From Prosthecobacter debontii (lineage in GTDB: Bacteria; Verrucomicrobiota; Verrucomicrobiia; Verrucomicrobiales; Akkermansiaceae), in assembly GCA_945885485.1 (NCBI GenBank), contig CAMCYT010000036.1:1-16312 (forward strand): a stretch of 16,312 bases of DNA, read 5' to 3'. Shown here piece by piece: positions 8,069-14,149 of this stretch. Numbering within the stretch: the stretch's first letter is position 1; each line of letters opens with the position of its first letter. Below the pieces are notes generated by a model. It did no database searches. It saw only the letters and a program-made list of their open reading frames with translations, and was not told the DNA's origin. The position numbers and the translations under genes were made by a program.

Positions 8069-8126
8069 GATTTGAGGATGGATTGTTCTTGGCGGGTAGG
8101 GAAAGAAGCGTTACTTCGGCGGTGTC

Positions 8127-8228
8127 ATGACACGTTCTTCCATTGAGCTAGCGATCAAAGTTTTCCTGTTCTGCTTAGTTGCGGTGTTTATTTACACCGT
8201 TTCAAAGGTGTTGGAGATGATTGCTTGA
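8127..8228 (+). CDS. Possible 33-residue membrane microprotein
   Basis: A short frame starting at ATG 8127 and ending at TGA 8226-8228. It encodes a polar start (MTRSSIE) followed by one convincing transmembrane helix (IKVFLFCLVAVFIYTVSKVL, residues 10-29). It lies in the 175-bp gap between two genes on the opposite strand, so it is not a shadow of another gene. There is no clear ribosome-binding site. It could be a real small membrane protein or a chance frame. Confidence 0.4.
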   Translation: MTRSSIELAIKVFLFCLVAVFIYTVSKVLEMIA

Positions 8229-8243
8229 AATCCTTGTGATTCA

Positions 8244-9326
8244 TTAAAGTAGGTTTTGCGGCAGAAGATCGGATAATTTTTTGATCGCGTCTGCCTGATG
8301 TCGATTCGCGATCAAGAGCGCGTCTTGCGTTTTCACGACGATCAAGTCATCCACGCCAAGTAGGGCGATGTGGGTCCCATCGGTTGCATTGAAGATGATG
8401 TTGTTTCCCGAATCGATTTGAGAAATGGATTGGTTGGTGCGGTTGTTATTCCCGCCGTCTGAAAGGTATTTTGCGATGGACACCCACGAACCGACATCGT
8501 CCCAATCGAAAGTAGCCTCGATGTTCAAAACGCGGTCGGCTTTTTCCATGAGCGCGTAGTCGATCGAAACCGGAGTGAGTCCGGGAAACTGCGCGTCGAT
8601 TGTTGCGAGAATGTCTTTGGATTTAGTGAGTTCTGAAATGAAATCAGCTAGTTGTGGCGTATGCTTCGTGAGTTGTTTGATGACAGTCGGAAGCGACCAA
8701 ACAAACATTCCGGCATTCCACGAAAAGCCGCCAGCGTTGAGAAACTCCTCGGCGAGCTCTGGTTTGGGCTTTTCGCGGAATCGTTTCACTTCAAAGGGAG
8801 GATGTTGAAACTCCGCACCTTGAATGAAAGCGCGTTCGCCACGTTCGATGTAACCGTAAGAAGGGCAAGGCCAGGTCGGACGAATGCCGATCGTAACCAA
8901 ACCATCGGAATGCTCCGCACAAGCGAGCGCGTCTTTCATGACCGCTTGATAGGCATGATGATCTTTGATGAGCTGGTCAGAAGGCAAAACCATCATGATC
9001 GCATCGGGGTTGCGTGCGGCGATTAGACCGATGCCGAGGGCGGCGGCGGGAGCGGTATCGCGCTTTGCGGGCTCGGCGAAAATATTTTCCGTAGGTAGCA
9101 TGGAAGCGATTTCACGCACGGCATCGACCTGTAGGGAGTTGGTTAGAATCAAGATATTTTCAACGGGAATCAGGCCAGCGAGGCGGTTGATAGTCTGTGT
9201 GAGAAGGGTTCCGTCTCCGAAAAGATCAAGAAGTTGTTTGGGTTTGTCGTTGCGGCTGAGGGGCCAGAAGCGAGTTCCGGATCCGCCAGCGAGGATCAGA
9301 GCGTAGGTATTTTCAGGAGTTGGCAT
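8244..9326 (-). CDS. manC: Mannose-1-phosphate guanylyltransferase
   Basis: This enzyme makes GDP-mannose from mannose-1-phosphate and GTP in the cytoplasm, feeding mannose and GDP-sugar derivatives into capsule, O-antigen and glycoprotein synthesis. The 360 residues show the nucleotidyltransferase signature LAGGSGTRFWPLSR (12-25) with KPKQ (28-31), LPSDQLI (114-120), GYIERG (158-163), REKP (184-187), NAGMF (204-208) and DWDDVGSW (274-281). The C-terminal left-handed helix region is present, but the phosphomannose isomerase cupin domain of the long bifunctional form is absent, so this is the short monofunctional type. No other polysaccharide genes are adjacent. No obvious ribosome-binding site precedes ATG 9326, but the start places the signature at its normal distance from the N-terminus. 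Confidence 0.93.
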   Translation of the reverse strand: MPTPENTYALILAGGSGTRFWPLSRNDKPKQLLDLFGDGTLLTQTINRLAGLIPVENILILTNSLQVDAVREIASMLPTENIFAEPAKRDTAPAAALGIGLIAARNPDAIMMVLPSDQLIKDHHAYQAVMKDALACAEHSDGLVTIGIRPTWPCPSYGYIERGERAFIQGAEFQHPPFEVKRFREKPKPELAEEFLNAGGFSWNAGMFVWSLPTVIKQLTKHTPQLADFISELTKSKDILATIDAQFPGLTPVSIDYALMEKADRVLNIEATFDWDDVGSWVSIAKYLSDGGNNNRTNQSISQIDSGNNIIFNATDGTHIALLGVDDLIVVKTQDALLIANRHQADAIKKLSDLLPQNLL

Positions 9327-9435
9327 GCGAAAAGGATGTTAGCTGCTGTTGGGTTTTCGGGAAGTCACAATATCTTTTCTGGCAGAATGATTTTCTTGGG
9401 TTGTAGGAACGGATTAGAAAAGGTAAATATATGGC

Positions 9436-9759
9436 ATGTCAGATCAGCATGTAGACACAACGCCGGTATGGGTGGAAGGTAGCGCCTTGGTTGCCCCTGT
9501 TATTCTTGGAGCGGCAGCAGGCCTGCTCGTAGGTGATATGATGCACAGCAATGCGAGACGCGGAGTTGGTATCAGTCTTGGAGTTCTCGGCGTCGCAGCC
9601 TTACTGCCATTTGTTGTAGATGGCGTGGCGGGTCTGATCACTGGTCCAAAGAGCAAATTTGGAGTGAACCGTAAAATTCAGAAAATCCGCGATATCGGGA
9701 TAGGTTCACCTTCTCACGACGATGTCGATGAGGTTTTGCGTGAGCAAGGCGTGATCTAG
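9436..9759 (+). CDS. Hypothetical small membrane protein with two helices
   Basis: Not recognised. The 107 residues have two Gly/Ala-rich hydrophobic segments (ALVAPVILGAAAGLLVGDMM, residues 17-36, and VGISLGVLGVAALLPFVVDG, 44-63) joined by a short basic turn (HSNARR). A basic, then acidic polar C-terminus follows (KSKFGVNRKIQKIRDIGIGS, then DDVDEVLREQGVI). The glycine spacing in the helices is typical of tightly packed or oligomerising membrane helices, and the tail probably lies in the cytoplasm. A weak AAAAGG stands 12-13 bp before ATG 9436. It is 102 bp upstream of the sigma factor gene on the same strand; the palindrome between them suggests separate control. Confidence 0.75.
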   Translation: MSDQHVDTTPVWVEGSALVAPVILGAAAGLLVGDMMHSNARRGVGISLGVLGVAALLPFVVDGVAGLITGPKSKFGVNRKIQKIRDIGIGSPSHDDVDEVLREQGVI

Positions 9760-9790
9760 GTGGGGAATCTAGGTGGATTTTTTTGAAAGA

Positions 9791-9811
9791 TATTCCGGAA
9801 TATTCGGAATA
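9791..9811. promoter_or_regulatory. Palindromic site upstream of sigma factor gene
   Basis: A 21-bp AT/GGAAT-rich near-palindrome, with outer arms TATTCC and GGAATA and an inner perfect palindrome ATTCCGGAAT (9792-9801) followed by a near-copy ATTCGGAAT. It lies about 50 bp before the sigma factor start, in the position of a promoter or operator. Which protein binds it, if any, is unknown. Confidence 0.4.
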
Positions 9812-9861
9812 AAAGTGTCAGTTATGACGCTTAAAGAATAGAAACTTAAAAAACTATCCTT

Positions 9862-10713
9862 ATGGCCTACGAATCCGACACCAGTTTAAAACTTTATCTC
9901 CGCGAGATTTCAAAAACTCCACTACTCACAGTCGAAGAAGAAATCCAACTTGCCGATCGCATCAGAAATGGTGACCCAGATGCCCGTGCGCACATGATTC
10001 GTGCGAACTTGCGCTTGGTAGTCAAGATCGCACAGGATTATTCCAACTATGGTCTTCCAGTGACCGACCTAATTTCCGAAGGCAATATCGGACTGATGAA
10101 AGCAGTTGAACGTTTCGATCCTGAAAAAGGCGGCAAGCTCTCGACCTACGCCGCATGGTGGATCAAACAATCGATCAAACGCGCTTTGGCAAACCAATCG
10201 AAAACGATTCGCCTGCCCGTTCATATGGTCGACAAGATTGCCAAGATGCGTCGGATTTCTTCGCTTCTGGCAGAAGCTTTAGGTCGCGAACCTACCGATG
10301 AAGAATTGGCCGATGAAGTGGGTCTACCACGCCGCAAGCTTGCGATGCTGAGACAGGCATCCCAGCGCCCCGCATCTCTCGATGCTCCAATCAACGAAGG
10401 TGAAACCACCGAGTATGGAGAAGTCATCAGTGATGATCGCGCGGAAAGTCCACTCGATATGCTTTCCGATAAAAACATGCATGGTGAAATCGACGGGCTG
10501 CTCTCGCTCCTCGACGAACGCGAACGCCGCATCATAGATGAGCGTTTCGGTTTGAATGGTAAAAAACCTCTCACCTTGGAAGAAGTTGGACGCGAGTTCG
10601 GTGTGACTCGTGAGCGTATCCGCCAGCTACAAAACTCGGCTCTAACAAAAATGCGCCGTGCTCTGAGCAAGAAAGAAAAGCCCCTACCCAAGCCTGCAGT
10701 TGGCCTAGCATAA
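9862..10713 (+). CDS. RpoD/SigA-type sigma-70 factor
   Basis: A 283-residue sigma-70 factor that directs RNA polymerase to promoters. Order of domains: region 1.2 (DTSLKLYLREIS onward, residues 6-37); region 2 (about 46-120, with LISEGNIGLMKAVERFDPEK at 70-89, the melting and -10 recognition segment STYAAWWIKQSIKRALANQS at 94-113, and TIRLPVHM at 115-122); region 3 (about 124-200); region 4 (about 214-268), whose helix-turn-helix is LTLEEVGREFGVTRERIRQL (237-256). The large N-terminal region 1.1 of E. coli-type RpoD is missing, so the start is tight against region 1.2. This fits either the short primary sigma of this phylum or a group 2 (stationary-phase-like) factor; I cannot decide without the genome's other sigma genes. 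It is a single-gene unit, ended by the hairpin at 10741. Confidence 0.94.
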   Translation: MAYESDTSLKLYLREISKTPLLTVEEEIQLADRIRNGDPDARAHMIRANLRLVVKIAQDYSNYGLPVTDLISEGNIGLMKAVERFDPEKGGKLSTYAAWWIKQSIKRALANQSKTIRLPVHMVDKIAKMRRISSLLAEALGREPTDEELADEVGLPRRKLAMLRQASQRPASLDAPINEGETTEYGEVISDDRAESPLDMLSDKNMHGEIDGLLSLLDERERRIIDERFGLNGKKPLTLEEVGREFGVTRERIRQLQNSALTKMRRALSKKEKPLPKPAVGLA

Positions 10714-10740
10714 GAGTTCCTCCATCTAAAAATATCTAAA

Positions 10741-10777
10741 ACCGCTGAGCTAATCACTCAGCGGTGTTTGTTTTTTT
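10741..10777 (+). terminator. Rho-independent terminator, bidirectional
   Basis: A perfect 9-bp stem ACCGCTGAG (10741-10749) / CTCAGCGGT (10757-10765) with a 7-base loop is followed by a U-tract (GTTTGTTTTTTT, 10766-10777), 27 bp after the sigma factor stop. On the minus strand the stem is followed by TTT and AT-rich sequence, so it can also end transcription of the convergent gene at 10776-11219, whose stop codon overlaps the T-tract. Confidence 0.93.
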
Positions 10778-11219
10778 AAAGACCTGATTGTTCAATCAAC
10801 GCACGTAGCTGAACTTGAAACTGCATGATGTCCTCGCTTGAGGGCTGGTATCCAACGGTATCGAAATCCAAGGTCGGTCGACCCGTCTGATCGAGCGTCC
10901 AGACGCCCGACTCACCATCGCTGAACGTGACTTTACCACTGACTAAACTCTCGGGTAAAGGAACTGCGTCCATCGTGGCATGCGTGGCTCCTTCGGTGGA
11001 AAAAGTTGATCCAGTCACTTCAGGAGTGGGCTCGGGTTCTTTCTCTACGATCAATTCAATGCCAAGATCGAGAATGAGAAAGCGCGTGTCCATGTAAGTC
11101 ACTGGATGATTCATCTCTTCACGGATGCGTCCTTGGATTTCAGGGAGTTGCGCGCCCTCCGATGCCCATGTCTTGATTGCTGAAATTTGCTCTGCGGTGA
11201 GCTGTTTGGAACTGAACAT
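10776..11219 (-). CDS. Conserved hypothetical protein (Verrucomicrobia-type)
   Basis: A 147-residue soluble protein without signal peptide or membrane segment; no named family recognised. The N-terminal third is helical and looks like a small helix-turn-helix-type or coiled unit (LTAEQISAIKTWASEGAQLP, residues 7-26, then EIQGRIREEMNHPVTYMDTR, 27-46). An acidic Pro/Thr-rich linker follows (about 58-92). The C-terminal part (SGKVTFSDGESGVWTLDQTG, 94-113, then GYQPSSEDIMQFQVQLRALI, 123-142) alternates strand-like and helical stretches. I recall similar N-helix/linker/WxLD-GR-type proteins as conserved hypotheticals in this phylum, but this is from memory and not from a search. It converges on the sigma factor gene and shares its terminator. 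Confidence 0.78.
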   Translation of the reverse strand: MFSSKQLTAEQISAIKTWASEGAQLPEIQGRIREEMNHPVTYMDTRFLILDLGIELIVEKEPEPTPEVTGSTFSTEGATHATMDAVPLPESLVSGKVTFSDGESGVWTLDQTGRPTLDFDTVGYQPSSEDIMQFQVQLRALIEQSGL

Positions 11220-11306
11220 GTTGTGATTCTGAGGATTCCTCGAAACTTTCCCAGCACAATAGCAGGAACCTTGATGTGAGATTCAACTTGGACTGATGAG
11301 GAATTC

Positions 11307-11447
11307 GAACCACGGATGGACGCGGATGAACACGGATGAAATCATAGGAATTGAAACTCGAATCCGGATTTGGCGTTTTTGCCCTATGTTTCGAGACGAC
11401 AAATAATGATTTTATCAATGGATCTTATCCGCGTTCATCTGTGGTTC
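11307..11447. repeat. Palindromic GGATG-repeat element, copy 1
   Basis: A 141-bp element with 21-bp terminal inverted arms (11307-11327 and 11427-11447) that match at 19 of 21 positions. The left arm is built of 10-bp units CACGGATGGA, CGCGGATGAA, CACGGATGAA. Inside, further inverted pairs nest in order: AAATCAT (11339) with ATGATTT (11406), CTCGAA (11357) with TTCGAG (11390), and GGC (11372) with GCC (11381). The whole element can therefore fold into one long imperfect hairpin. It fills the otherwise gene-free 11220-11518 gap between two divergently transcribed genes. A second copy lies at 14002-14132. Confidence 0.88.
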
Positions 11448-11518
11448 TCTTCATAACTTGTCTGAAATAGCCCGAGAAATACTCTTGGCAAATCGGCCAC
11501 ACCGTAAATCATTCAGCC

Positions 11519-12307
11519 ATGTCAACGACAGCTTATCTCAAGGAAATGTTCGATCTCACTGGAAAAACCGCCGTCGTGATCGGTGGTACAGGTGAACTCT
11601 GCGGAACGATGGCTGTTGGCCTCGCTCGTGCAGGCGCAACCGTGGTTCTGGGTGGACGTATCAAAGAAAAAGCCGACAAGCGCCTCGCTGAAATCGAATC
11701 CCATGGTGGCAAAGGATATTTCGTTCCCGTCGACGTCACATCGCGCCAATCACTCCATGACATGTTAGATACGGTCTTGGAAAAATCCGGCGGTGTGGAT
11801 ATTTTGGTCAACGGCGCAGGCACCAACTCGCCGACCCCGTTTTTGGAAATTTCTGAGGAAGAATATTCGCGCATCATCGAAACCAACCTCACCGCCATCT
11901 TCCGTGCGTGCCAGGTGTTCGGTCAGTATTTCGTCGATGAAATGAGACCCGCTTCCATCATTAACCTCGGTTCGATTTCCGGACTCAATCCACTATCGCG
12001 CGTGTTCACTTATTCAGCCTCGAAAGCAGCGGTTCACAACCTCACTCGCAACCTCGCTCGCGAGTGGGCGGACAAAGACATTCGCGTCAACACCCTCGTC
12101 CCAGGCTTCTTCCCAGCCGAGCAAAACCGCAAAGTGTTAGACGAATCCCGCGTGTTGGACATTCTCCGTCACACCCCGTCATCCCGCTTCGGAAATGCCG
12201 AAGAACTCATCGGCGCAACTCTCCTCCTCGCATCCCCAAAAGCCTCCTCCTTCATCACCGGCATGGAAATGATCGTCGACGGCGGCTTCCAGGCGATGAG
12301 CATTTGA
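11519..12307 (+). CDS. SDR oxidoreductase, D-mannonate oxidoreductase-like
   Basis: A 262-residue classical short-chain dehydrogenase/reductase. Visible motifs: the cofactor loop GGTGELCG (residues 22-29), an acidic VDV after strand 4 (71-73), NGAG (98-101), Asn123, catalytic Ser152 and YSASK with Tyr165 and Lys169. The C-terminal half has PGFFPAEQN (195-203), ILRHTPSSRFG (215-225) and SFITGMEMIVDGGF (244-257). This pattern resembles the SDR D-mannonate/fructuronate oxidoreductases (YjmF-like), which interconvert D-fructuronate and D-mannonate in hexuronate catabolism. Arg47 just after strand 2 favours NADP(H) over NAD(H). No other uronate genes are present, so the substrate is an inference; gluconate or another sugar acid is possible. 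The gene stands alone between the palindromic element and a hairpin cluster. Confidence 0.88.
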   Translation: MSTTAYLKEMFDLTGKTAVVIGGTGELCGTMAVGLARAGATVVLGGRIKEKADKRLAEIESHGGKGYFVPVDVTSRQSLHDMLDTVLEKSGGVDILVNGAGTNSPTPFLEISEEEYSRIIETNLTAIFRACQVFGQYFVDEMRPASIINLGSISGLNPLSRVFTYSASKAAVHNLTRNLAREWADKDIRVNTLVPGFFPAEQNRKVLDESRVLDILRHTPSSRFGNAEELIGATLLLASPKASSFITGMEMIVDGGFQAMSI

Positions 12308-12324
12308 TGGAGAGCCTACCGGAG

Positions 12325-12397
12325 AGCCGCTTTTCAAGCGGCTTATCTAAGACAGGAAACGCGATTTTCAAACGCGACTTCAACGGCTGCGTCAGCC
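12325..12397. other. Cluster of three small hairpins after the SDR gene
   Basis: Three short inverted repeats follow in series: AGCCGCTT-TTC-AAGCGGCT (12325-12343, perfect 8-bp stem), CGCG-ATTTTCAAA-CGCG (12360-12376) and GGCTG-CGT-CAGCC (12385-12397, perfect 5-bp stem). The first two share TTTTCAA across the loop. The first hairpin lies 17 bp after the SDR stop and could weaken or end its transcription, but it lacks a T-tract. The rest of the gap up to 12513 shows nothing further that I can support. Confidence 0.55.
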
Positions 12398-12513
12398 CAA
12401 GATATATCGATCAAGAGGTCGCGATTGAAATTGCCGACATAATGGTGGAAAAATGGTCGGCCATCTCCGCTGCGCTTCGATTCACGGTTCCTTACTTCTT
12501 GTGTGATCATTCA

Positions 12514-12807
12514 TCACGGTAAATGCCTTTCAAAATCCATGCTTTGATGAAGAACACGCACGACCTCTATGTTATCGTTGATCACGCGATAAAAGATCAC
12601 ATGACTCCCGACTCTAAAAACCCGGTATTCTTGTCGGATTGCATCACAGGATCGACCTAAATGAGGATGAATGGTGAGATCGATAAAGCCAACATTCAGC
12701 AATCGCAAGTAACGCTCCGCTTGATCTTCGTCCCACATCTGGACTGTGTAATCCCAGATCTCTTCGAGATCGGAAACCGCTTTCGGGCGGAGATGAAAAT
12801 CAGCCAT
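12514..12807 (-). CDS. parE: ParE/RelE-family toxin
   Basis: A 97-residue toxin of the RelE/ParE superfamily. ParE proteins typically poison DNA gyrase; RelE relatives cleave mRNA on the ribosome. Typical features are FHLRPKAVSDLEEIWDYT (residues 4-21), the helical DEDQAERYLRLL (27-38), HPHLGR (47-52), and the C-terminal strands EYRVFRVGSHVIFYRV (60-75) and EVVRVLHQSMDFERHL (81-96). The start is ATG 12807, which overlaps the antitoxin stop by 8 bp; the frame is open to 12876, but that extension runs back inside the antitoxin gene and lacks family similarity. ParD-type partner and sequence both favour ParE over RelE. The protein looks intact. Confidence 0.93.
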   Translation of the reverse strand: MADFHLRPKAVSDLEEIWDYTVQMWDEDQAERYLRLLNVGFIDLTIHPHLGRSCDAIRQEYRVFRVGSHVIFYRVINDNIEVVRVLHQSMDFERHLP

Positions 12808-13045
12808 GTGCCCGTTTTTTCTGGTCGTTGATGAATCGATCAATATCAAAGGAAACAGCTTTGCCGCTTTTCTCACCTTCGATCAGCGCGGATCGTAAAG
12901 CGGCCATTTTGGTTTCCTGATCTTGAAGCAGTCGCAAGCCCGCGCGAATGACCTCGCTTGCCGAACCGTATCGACCCGCGTCGACTTGCTCGCTTACAAA
13001 ACCTGCGATTTCATCGCCCAGTTCTACACTCGTGTTTTTGGCCAT
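12800..13045 (-). CDS. parD: ParD-family antitoxin
   Basis: An 81-residue antitoxin with the N-terminal ribbon-helix-helix DNA-binding domain of ParD/CopG type: NTSVELGDEIAGFVSEQVDA (residues 4-23), then GRYGSASEVIRAGLRLLQDQ (24-43), almost textbook for the family. The C-terminal part (about 45-81, including AALRSALIEGEKSGKA) is the segment that wraps and neutralises the toxin. It is first in the pair and overlaps parE by 8 bp, so the two are co-translated. ParD, alone or with ParE, normally represses its own promoter; the palindrome at 13062-13090 is the obvious operator. Confidence 0.95.
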   Translation of the reverse strand: MAKNTSVELGDEIAGFVSEQVDAGRYGSASEVIRAGLRLLQDQETKMAALRSALIEGEKSGKAVSFDIDRFINDQKKRAHG

Positions 13046-13061
13046 GGCTAATTTGATTTAC

Positions 13062-13094
13062 CAATAGTTACCAATATTTGGCAACTATTGTCAA
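13062..13094 (-). promoter_or_regulatory. parDE promoter and operator palindrome
   Basis: Inverted repeat with 13-bp arms CAATAGTTACCAA (13062-13074) and TTGGCAACTATTG (13078-13090), 12 of 13 positions paired, spacer TAT. Its left part also contains a direct repeat TTACCAATA (13058 and 13068). On the minus strand a consensus -35 TTGACA occupies 13094-13089; a 17-bp spacer leads to a weak -10 (GTAACT, 13071-13066) inside the palindrome. It ends 17 bp before the parD start, so binding by ParD would block the promoter. Confidence 0.8.
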
Positions 13095-13122
13095 ATGTTT
13101 GATCGAAGGGATTGGGAGGAAT

Positions 13123-13938
13123 TTACGGCACCCGCGGAAACTTCGAGAAATCGGGCTGGCGTTTTTCAAGGAAGGCTTCTTTGCCTTCTCTGCCTTCTTC
13201 CGACATGTAGTAGAGCAGGGTCGCGTTGCCGGCTAAATCTAGCAGCCCCATTTGACCATCGCAGTCCGCGTTGAGAGCAGATTTCAAGCAGCGCAGAGCG
13301 AGCGGAGAATGAGCAAGCATTTCGCGGCACCATTTGACCGTCTCAGTTTCGAGCTCGGCGAGGGGCACGACGGTATTGACCAAGCCCATGTCGAGCGCTT
13401 GTTGGGCGTCGTATTGGCGGCAAAGATACCAAATTTCGCGGGCCTTTTTCTGGCCGACGATACGGGCTAGGTAACTTGAGCCGAGTCCACCATCAAAGCT
13501 TCCAACTTTAGGGCCGGTCTGGCCGAAGCGGGCGTTATCCGCGGCGATGGTTAGATCGCAAACGATGTGCAAGACATGGCCGCCGCCGATGGCGTAGCCG
13601 GCGACCATCGCCACCACTGGCTTGGGTAAGGAGCGAATTTTTTTCTGAAGATCTAACACATTGAGTCGCGGGATACCGTCGCCACCGACGTAGCCTGCGT
13701 GACCGCGGACGCGTTGATCGCCGCCGGAGCAGAACGCGAGATCGCCTGCGCCTGTGAGAATGACCACGCCGACCTGTGGGTCTTCGTGCGCCATATCGAA
13801 AGCGCGCAGCATTTCCGTGACGGTTTTAGGTCGGAATGCGTTACGCACTTCGGGGCGGTTGATCGTGATCTTGGCAATCGCACCGTCTTCGCTGGTCTCG
13901 TAACGGATGTCTTCGAAATCAAATTTGGAAATCCACAT
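13123..13938 (-). CDS. menB: 1,4-dihydroxy-2-naphthoyl-CoA synthase
   Basis: MenB closes the naphthoquinone ring by converting o-succinylbenzoyl-CoA to 1,4-dihydroxy-2-naphthoyl-CoA in menaquinone synthesis. The 271 residues of this crotonase-fold enzyme show ITINRPEVRNAF (24-35), FCSGGDQ (69-75), GYAIGGGH (114-121), the MenB-specific QTGPKVGSFDGG (140-151) with its catalytic-region Asp, and REIWYLCRQYDAQQALDMGL (167-186), ending QPDFSKFPRVP. The Gly of QTG matches the bicarbonate-dependent type. The start is ATG 13938 (MWISKFDFEDI); the frame runs on to 14097 only because it reads through part of the palindromic repeat (giving RVHPWF), so that extension is rejected. No other men genes are nearby. 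Confidence 0.96.
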   Translation of the reverse strand: MWISKFDFEDIRYETSEDGAIAKITINRPEVRNAFRPKTVTEMLRAFDMAHEDPQVGVVILTGAGDLAFCSGGDQRVRGHAGYVGGDGIPRLNVLDLQKKIRSLPKPVVAMVAGYAIGGGHVLHIVCDLTIAADNARFGQTGPKVGSFDGGLGSSYLARIVGQKKAREIWYLCRQYDAQQALDMGLVNTVVPLAELETETVKWCREMLAHSPLALRCLKSALNADCDGQMGLLDLAGNATLLYYMSEEGREGKEAFLEKRQPDFSKFPRVP

Positions 13939-14001
13939 GGCTGGAAAATGAAGCAGCAAGGAGCTACCCGCAATCAAAACAAGGAGTGAATTAAGAAAAT
14001 T

Positions 14002-14132
14002 GAACCACGGATGAACGCGGATGGACACGGATAATAAAGAATTCTCAAAACCTCGTTTCTTGGTGCATGGTATGAAAGTTGAATTTCCTAAACCCAATTT
14101 AATTCGTGTCCATCTGCGTTCATCCGTGGTTC
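14002..14132. repeat. Palindromic GGATG-repeat element, copy 2
   Basis: A 131-bp element with 31-bp terminal inverted arms (14002-14032 and 14102-14132), 29 of 31 positions matching. The arms consist of three 10-bp units: CACGGATGAA, CGCGGATGGA, CACGGATAA. The arms match copy 1 (11307-11447) except at a few positions, while the interior sequences differ. It fills the gap between recQ and menB, both on the minus strand, and its hairpin could limit readthrough from recQ into menB. Confidence 0.9.
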
Positions 14133-14149
14133 CAATTCCATATACCTCT

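Noticed and set aside
10221..10757. 178-residue minus-strand frame opposite the sigma factor gene
   Set aside because: Ser/Arg-rich antisense shadow of a strongly conserved gene; it also runs into the terminator stem.
11311..11340. Short CRISPR-like array of GGATG units
   Set aside because: The units are contiguous 10-mers with no spacers and are part of an inverted repeat; no cas genes.
12064..12522. 152-residue plus-strand frame overlapping the SDR gene
   Set aside because: Arg/Pro/His-rich out-of-frame translation of the SDR 3' end; no family resemblance.
12808..12876. Longer ParE start at 12876
   Set aside because: It runs back inside the antitoxin gene and has no ParE similarity; ATG 12807 gives the usual short overlap.
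13939..14097. N-terminal extension of menB by 53 residues to ATG 14097
   Set aside because: It reads through an arm of the palindromic repeat; MenB homology begins at about 13938.
11307..14132. Two similar repeats flanking SDR, parDE and menB as ends of a composite mobile element
   Set aside because: The repeats are themselves short palindromes of a dispersed type; no transposase or target-site duplication is visible, and the enclosed genes include core metabolism.
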